Below, in pieces: positions 4,692 to 8,465 of a stretch of DNA of 8,465 nucleotides; position 1 is the first letter of the stretch; every line of letters begins with the position of its first letter. The position numbers were made by a program, and so were the translations under genes. The notes beneath the pieces are model-generated. The model did not search any database and was not told where the DNA came from. It was given only the letters and a program-made list of their open reading frames with translations. Location of the stretch: the NCBI GenBank assembly GCA_013042035.1, contig JABDQX010000338.1, positions 1-8,465 of the forward strand, written 5' to 3'. This stretch comes from Gammaproteobacteria bacterium. Lineage in GTDB: Bacteria > Pseudomonadota > Gammaproteobacteria > HK1.

Positions 4692-5878
4692 TGCATATCG
4701 AATCCATCAGATTAAGAAACTTCAAGAGCTTCAAAGACGCGCGGATGCCGGATATTCCGGATTATTGCGTTGTGGTTGGGGCTAATGGAACAGGAAAAAG
4801 CACGCTTTTCGATGTGTTCGGTTTTCTGAAGGATTGCCTTACCTTCAACGTTCGGCGAGCGCTGCAAACCCGTGGGGGATTTTCTCAGGTAATCAGTCGG
4901 GGAGCCGACCCGGATTCTTTGATCGAAATCGAAATACAGTTTCGTATGAAGATTGCCGATATTAGTCGACTGGTAACTTACATTATCAATATCGGACAGA
5001 AAAACAATAGGCCTATCGTTACACGTGAGATACTGCGGTATAAACGTGGCGTTCATGGTTCCCCGTTCCATTTTCTTGATTTTTCGGAAGGTAGTGGGTA
5101 CGCCGTCACAAATGAAGAGGATGTCGATAAACAGGATGAAAAGCTTGATCGTGAAAAGCAGTCTGTCGGCTCGGACGTTCTTGCTATCAAAGGACTGGGG
5201 CAGTTCGAACGGTTCAAGGCCGCCAATGCCTTCCGGCAACTGATCGAAAACTGGCACGTTTCCGATTTCCATATCAATCTGGCGCGCGGCAGCAAAGATG
5301 CCGCGGGCGAAGATGAGCACCTCTCCATCACCGGCGACAATCTACAATTGGTCGCCCGGAATATCCATGAAAACGCACCGGAAACTTTCGAGAAAATCGT
5401 CGATATCATGACACAGCGTGTGCCGGGTATCAGCGCCGTGACACCTGTGCCCACACCGGATGGCAGGTTGTTGCTCAGTTTCCAGGATGGCGCATTTCGC
5501 GATCCGTTCATCGATAAATATGTATCCGATGGCACGATCAAGATGTTTGCCTATCTGGTTCTTCTTTATGACCCGGAACCGCATCCTCTGTTGTGCGTCG
5601 AAGAACCTGAAAATCAACTCTATCCAAAATTATTGTGGGAACTGGCGGAAGAGTTTCGCACCTATGCCGACCATGGCGGGCAAGTTTTCGTCTCCACCCA
5701 TTCACCCGATTTTCTCAATGCGATCGAGCTTGATGAGGTATTCTGGTTGGTCAAGAGGGCAGGTTATACCGAGATCCGCCGGGCGCGCGAAGACAAGCAG
5801 ATCGCAGCCTTCATGGCCGATGGCGATCAGATGGGATACCTTTGGAAGCAGGGCTTTTTTGAAGGTGTCGAACCGTGA
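4691..5878 (+). CDS. AAA family ATPase (SMC/OLD-like), putative defence ATPase
   Basis: A soluble ATPase of the RecF/SMC-like class used in many anti-phage and DNA-maintenance systems. In 395 residues: the class N-terminus IRLRNFKSFKD (6-16), Walker A GANGTGKST (30-38), a charged low-order insertion (about 140-165, TNEEDVDKQDEKLDREKQ), an ABC-signature-like SDGTIK (279-284), Walker B LLCVEEPEN (Glu304/Glu305), and the H-loop STHSPDF (His337). All nucleotide-binding elements are intact. No nuclease or Toprim domain is fused; the C-terminus ends soon after the ATPase core, so any effector should be the next gene. The GTG start shares a base with the murB-like stop (TAGTG), and the stop overlaps the next gene by four bases, implying translational coupling on both sides. 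The first GTG, 4685, is an alternative start adding two residues. Target and trigger cannot be read from the sequence. Confidence 0.9.
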   Translation: MHIESIRLRNFKSFKDARMPDIPDYCVVVGANGTGKSTLFDVFGFLKDCLTFNVRRALQTRGGFSQVISRGADPDSLIEIEIQFRMKIADISRLVTYIINIGQKNNRPIVTREILRYKRGVHGSPFHFLDFSEGSGYAVTNEEDVDKQDEKLDREKQSVGSDVLAIKGLGQFERFKAANAFRQLIENWHVSDFHINLARGSKDAAGEDEHLSITGDNLQLVARNIHENAPETFEKIVDIMTQRVPGISAVTPVPTPDGRLLLSFQDGAFRDPFIDKYVSDGTIKMFAYLVLLYDPEPHPLLCVEEPENQLYPKLLWELAEEFRTYADHGGQVFVSTHSPDFLNAIELDEVFWLVKRAGYTEIRRAREDKQIAAFMADGDQMGYLWKQGFFEGVEP

Positions 5879-6495
5879 TAAAGCAGTTGGTCTTTTTTTT
5901 GGAGGAACCTTCTGCTAAGGCGATGTTGGAAGGCCTGCTTCCAAAGCTTTTGTCGGATAGAAATGTTGTTCCTCGCTATGTCACATTCGAGGGCAAACAG
6001 GACATGGAAAAGCAGTTGCCGAGGAAATTGCGGGGTTGGAAAGCGCTCGATGCATCTTTCGTTGTGTTGCGCGACAAAGACAGCGGCAATTGCAAAGATA
6101 TCAAAGCCGGACTGGTCAATATTTGCCGAGACGCGGGAAAGCCGGAAGCCCTGGTCAGGATTGTGTGCCATGAGTTGGAGAGCTGGTATTTGGGCGACCT
6201 GTCGGCTGTCGAGAAAGGATTGCAGATACCGGGAGCGGCAAAAAAACAAAATACGAAAAAGTTCAGAGAACCGGACCGGTTGGCCAATCCTGCTCAGGAA
6301 CTGCGTAAATTAACCGGAAATAAATATCAGAAAGTGGCCGGATCACGCAGGATAGGACCTTGTTTATCCTTGGATAATAACCGATCGGTTAGTTTTGGTT
6401 TTTTCATATCCGGTGTTCGGAAAATCATACCGTGTACCTCTGAACCTCTAAGCACTATAATGCCCCCCACCACAACACGGGACAGGTTGATATGA
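5875..6495 (+). CDS. DUF4276-type protein, partner of the ATPase
   Basis: By pattern this belongs to the DUF4276 family, proteins with a proposed Toprim-like fold that often accompany AAA ATPases; biochemical activity is not established to my knowledge. Of 206 residues, notable ones are Glu10/Glu11 in VFFLEEPSAK, the DxD-like Asp67 and Asp69 in VVLRDKDSG, HELESWYLGD (99-108), and the family-style end block YQKVAGSRRIGPCLSLDNNRS. The acidic residues fit a metal site of Toprim type (inference). It starts at GTG 5875, overlapping the ATPase stop by four bases (GTGA). The last 22 residues (from IPCTSEP) look like translated spacer, as if an original stop near 6430 was lost, and they contain a TATAAT for the next gene. 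A run of eight Ts lies at codons 7-9. An anti-phage effector role is a hypothesis. Confidence 0.78.
   Translation: MIKQLVFFLEEPSAKAMLEGLLPKLLSDRNVVPRYVTFEGKQDMEKQLPRKLRGWKALDASFVVLRDKDSGNCKDIKAGLVNICRDAGKPEALVRIVCHELESWYLGDLSAVEKGLQIPGAAKKQNTKKFREPDRLANPAQELRKLTGNKYQKVAGSRRIGPCLSLDNNRSVSFGFFISGVRKIIPCTSEPLSTIMPPTTTRDRLI
6456..6461 (+). promoter_or_regulatory. Possible -10 box before the 125-residue gene
   Basis: A perfect TATAAT lies 30 bases before ATG 6492. No good -35 box is found at 16-18 bases upstream (TGTACC at 6433-6438 is poor) and there is no extended -10. It lies inside the 3' tail of the DUF4276-type gene. Confidence 0.35.
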
Positions 6496-6869
6496 CCATG
6501 ATGCAGGCACCTGATTTCACGGACACCGAGATTTGGACGATACAATCCGCCGTCAATGAACGATTCCGAAAGGAGGTTCGTTTGGAACAGGCCGATACCG
6601 AATGTCGGCTGAATCCCGACACAATAGAGCTGACCTCCTGTAACACGGTGTTCTGGCAAGAAAACAACATGAATTTCGTGATCATGAAAACCGGGGAAAA
6701 TCAATATCGGTGCCAGTTTTTCGGTCGGGAATTAGACATGTTCGGCACCGGACGCACGGAATACGATGATTTGGCCGAATGTACGGTTAGTCTGTTGCAG
6801 ACCCAGGCAGACCACGAACGCACGCTAACGGAAGTAAAAGATAAAGGATTTTCCCAACTTGCCGATTAA
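6492..6869 (+). CDS. Hypothetical acidic protein (125 aa)
   Basis: I do not recognise the family. The product is acidic, soluble, without signal peptide or membrane span. It opens with a likely helix (FTDTEIWTIQSAVNERFRKE), has a beta-rich middle (IELTSCNTVFWQENNMNFVIMKTGENQYRCQFFGREL) with two cysteines and several aromatics, and closes with a helical segment (DDLAECTVSLLQTQADHERT). The ATG overlaps the stop of the DUF4276-type gene as ATGA, and AGG stands five bases upstream; further ATGs at 6498 and 6501 are possible. It may be a third component of the ATPase module or an independent neighbour served by the internal TATAAT. Pfp follows after 53 bases with its own strong ribosome-binding site and no terminator between. 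Confidence 0.72.
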   Translation: MTMMQAPDFTDTEIWTIQSAVNERFRKEVRLEQADTECRLNPDTIELTSCNTVFWQENNMNFVIMKTGENQYRCQFFGRELDMFGTGRTEYDDLAECTVSLLQTQADHERTLTEVKDKGFSQLAD

Positions 6870-6871
6870 TC

Positions 6872-6893
6872 CCGTGTACAACTTTTTCCGGAA
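6872..6893 (+). repeat. CCGTGT-AACTTTTTCC motif, copy 3
   Basis: CCGTGTACAACTTTTTCCGG then AA, starting two bases after the stop of the 125-residue gene and 51 bases before pfp. It shares the core with 2603-2625 (same spacing of CCGTGT and AACTTTTTCC) and, less well, with 1430-1450. Confidence 0.4.
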
Positions 6894-6909
6894 CCACTAA
6901 AAAGACAAT

Positions 6910-6916
6910 AAGGGGA
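6910..6916 (+). promoter_or_regulatory. Ribosome-binding site of pfp
   Basis: AAGGGGA lies six bases before ATG 6923, a good Shine-Dalgarno sequence that fixes the start of the phosphofructokinase gene. Confidence 0.75.
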
Positions 6917-6922
6917 CCAACC

Positions 6923-8185
6923 ATGCCGAAAAATGCTTTTTATGCCCAATCCGGGGGCGTGACATCCGTCATCAACGCATCAGCCGCCGGTGTCATCGAG
7001 ACCGCGCGCAAACACCCGGACAAAATCGCCAATGTACTCGCCGGTCGCAATGGCATCATTGGCGCGTTGACCGAAGACCTTCTCGACACCAGCCAGGAAT
7101 CCGATGCCGCCATCGCGGCCCTCAAGCACACCCCTTCCGGCGCCTTCGGCTCCTGCCGCTTCAAACTCAAAGGACTCGAGAAAAACAAAGCCGAGTACGA
7201 GCGATTGATCGAAGTCTTCAAGGCCCACGATATCGGATACTTCTTCTACAACGGTGGCGGGGATTCCCAGGATACCTCTCACAAGGTTTCACAACTGGGC
7301 GAGACCATGGGTTACCCCATCACCTGCATCGGGGTTCCCAAAACCATCGATAACGATCTGCCCATTACCGACAACTGCCCCGGTTTCGGCTCCGTGGCAA
7401 AATATGTGGCCGTCTCCATCCGCGAGGCCGGGTTCGATGTCGCTTCCATGGCCAGAACCTCCACCAAGGTATTCGTGATGGAAGTCATGGGACGTCACGC
7501 TGGCTGGATCGCCGCCGCTGGTGGGCTCGCCGTGGAAAAAGAAGGGGATGGTCCGCACATTATCCTGTTCCCGGAGCGTAAGCTCGATGAGGAGAAATTC
7601 CTCGCCCGGGTGGATGAAACCGTCAAAAAATACGAATACTGCACCATCGTGGTATCGGAAGGCGTGCAGAATGCGGAAGGCAAATTTCTCTCCGATGCCG
7701 GCGTCAAGGATGCCTTCGGCCATGCGCAGCTCGGTGGGGCCGCCCCGGTCGTCGCGAATCTGGTTCGTGAGAAACTCGGCTACAAATACCATTGGGCGGT
7801 ATCCGATTACCTGCAGCGGGCCGCGCGGCACATCGCGTCGAAAACCGACGTGGAACAGGCCTACGCCCTTGGCAAGGCAGCGGTGGAGCTTGCCCTATCG
7901 GGTAAAACGGCAATGATGCCGACCATCGTGCGTACTGCTGATGAACCGTATACCTGGGAGATCGGGGCCGCCAATCTCGCGGATGTAGCCAATGTCGAAA
8001 AGATGATGCCCGATGACTTTATCAGCGAAGACGGCTTTGGCATCACCGAAAAATGTCGGCGTTACCTGCAGCCCCTGATCGCAGGCGAGGATTACCCGCC
8101 ATATAAAAATGGTCTGCCGGATTACGTCCAGTTGAAGAACATCGCCATAGCGAAAAAATTACCTTCGTTCGATCTGAAGCTTTAA
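6923..8185 (+). CDS. pfp: Pyrophosphate-dependent 6-phosphofructokinase
   Basis: Transfers phosphate between pyrophosphate and fructose 6-phosphate, giving fructose 1,6-bisphosphate; the reaction is reversible and can serve glycolysis or gluconeogenesis in the cytoplasm. In 420 residues the PFK landmarks are AQSGGVTSVINAS at the N-terminus, GGGDSQDTSHK (111-121), GVPKTIDNDLP (137-147) with catalytic Asp143, and MEVMGRHAGW (186-195). Asp114, where ATP-dependent enzymes have Gly in GGDGS, and Lys140, where they have Gly before TIDND, are the established markers of PPi specificity. Length fits the PPi clade; ATP enzymes are nearer 320. Relatives in methanotrophs and chemolithotrophs also accept sedoheptulose phosphates (family knowledge, not shown here). 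A strong ribosome-binding site precedes the ATG, and a terminator-like hairpin begins within two bases of the stop. Confidence 0.95.
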   Translation: MPKNAFYAQSGGVTSVINASAAGVIETARKHPDKIANVLAGRNGIIGALTEDLLDTSQESDAAIAALKHTPSGAFGSCRFKLKGLEKNKAEYERLIEVFKAHDIGYFFYNGGGDSQDTSHKVSQLGETMGYPITCIGVPKTIDNDLPITDNCPGFGSVAKYVAVSIREAGFDVASMARTSTKVFVMEVMGRHAGWIAAAGGLAVEKEGDGPHIILFPERKLDEEKFLARVDETVKKYEYCTIVVSEGVQNAEGKFLSDAGVKDAFGHAQLGGAAPVVANLVREKLGYKYHWAVSDYLQRAARHIASKTDVEQAYALGKAAVELALSGKTAMMPTIVRTADEPYTWEIGAANLADVANVEKMMPDDFISEDGFGITEKCRRYLQPLIAGEDYPPYKNGLPDYVQLKNIAIAKKLPSFDLKL

Positions 8186-8186
8186 G

Positions 8187-8242
8187 AGCGTGTCTGAGAA
8201 TTCCCGGTCGCCGCGGTAGACCGGGGATTTTCCAGACATGCT
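8187..8242 (+). terminator. Long hairpin at the pfp stop; likely terminator, MITE-like
   Basis: The core stem CCCGGTC (8203-8209) / GACCGGG (8219-8225) is followed by GATTTT, as in an intrinsic terminator. Outer arms AGCGTGTCTG (8187-8196) and CAGACATGCT (8233-8242) pair around the same centre, giving a 56-base foldback. The outer arm GAGCGTGTCTG resembles the ends at 1510 and 2482, so this may be a miniature element that now serves as terminator. Flanks TTAA (8182-8185) and TTAG (8243-8246) are alike but not identical. Confidence 0.65.
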
Positions 8243-8276
8243 TTAGTGCCGCGTTCGATCTTATTTCAAGAGTTCA

Positions 8277-8372
8277 GAGCCCGAGAAACGCGCCAAGGCA
8301 AGGCACAGCTAGCAGGGAATAGCGAGCTATTTCCAAGAGCTGTAACGCCGCCTTGGTGTGTTTATAGGGCTC
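8277..8372. repeat. 96-bp interrupted palindrome
   Basis: Four pairs of arms share one centre near 8324.5: GAGCCC/GGGCTC (8277-8282, 8367-8372), CCAAGGC/GCCTTGG (8293-8299, 8350-8356), ACAGCT/AGCTGT (8305-8310, 8338-8343) and AATAGC/GCTATT (8318-8323, 8326-8331). It looks like an intergenic repeat unit or the remnant of a mobile element. Open frames across it on both strands (8246-8461 plus, 8274-8465 minus) show no protein features. Confidence 0.65.
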
Positions 8373-8409
8373 CCTTCGGGCGAGGCAAAAAGCGGCCACC
8401 TGCTGCGTT

Positions 8410-8448
8410 GCGCAAGTTTGAAAGAGGTCACTATGTCTGCACTTGCGC
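8410..8448. repeat. Inverted repeat near the window end
   Basis: GCGCAAGT (8410-8417) and ACTTGCGC (8441-8448) are exact 8-bp inverted repeats 23 bases apart. They adjoin the 96-bp palindrome and may belong to the same element, which probably continues past the window. Confidence 0.4.
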
Positions 8449-8465
8449 GCCTTGCATCTAACCAC

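Noticed and set aside
8246..8461. 71-residue plus-strand open frame at the window end
   Set aside because: Lies across the concentric palindrome and inverted repeat; composition reflects the repeat, not a protein.

Overview
The window looks like chromosomal DNA of a gammaproteobacterium. The Hsp15 (HslR) protein matches the E. coli form closely by eye, the histidinol dehydrogenase is of ordinary proteobacterial type, and a pyrophosphate-type phosphofructokinase of about 420 residues is the kind known from methanotrophs and from sulfur- or ammonia-oxidising proteobacteria. I cannot name the species. Housekeeping genes are intact, but the gaps between them are full of short non-coding palindromic elements.

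Layout: (1) 1-1016, minus strand: hisD, cut off at its 3' end by the window edge. (2) 1017-1690: no gene, but two MITE-like elements. The first (1039-1213) has 14-bp perfect terminal inverted repeats and a CTAA target duplication, and lies two bases beyond the hisD ribosome-binding site. The second (1510-1670) is one long foldback with a TTA duplication, 20 bp before the next gene. (3) 1691-2440: an orphan livF-type ABC ATPase with no other Liv component visible. (4) 2441-2768: non-coding, with a lone element end and a stem-loop. (5) 2769-2966: a 65-residue unrecognised protein, followed by a clear intrinsic terminator. (6) 3177-6869, plus strand: a tight gene string hslR, murB-like, AAA ATPase, DUF4276-type protein, 125-residue unknown. 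(7) 6923-8185: PPi-dependent phosphofructokinase. (8) 8186-8465: terminator-like hairpin, then a large perfectly centred palindrome and a further inverted repeat, probably debris of mobile DNA.

The most interesting part is 3618-6869. A MurB homologue that lacks several expected active-site residues (Cys for the catalytic Ser, Thr for the Arg after the Tyr, a rewritten Gly-Gly loop) ends in TAGTG, which is also the start of an AAA ATPase. That gene shares GTGA with a DUF4276-type (possibly Toprim-like) gene, which in turn shares ATGA with a 125-residue acidic protein. ATPase plus Toprim-like or nuclease partner is a recurring plan in anti-phage systems, so a defence role is a reasonable hypothesis. 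Coupling to a degenerate MurB would be unusual. Whether MurB and the 125-residue protein belong to the module or only flank it cannot be settled from one sequence.

The other recurrent theme is small mobile DNA. Ends resembling GAGCSTGTYTG occur at 1510, 2482 and 8186, and a separate CCGTGT..AACTTTTTCC motif occurs at 1430, 2603 and 6872.
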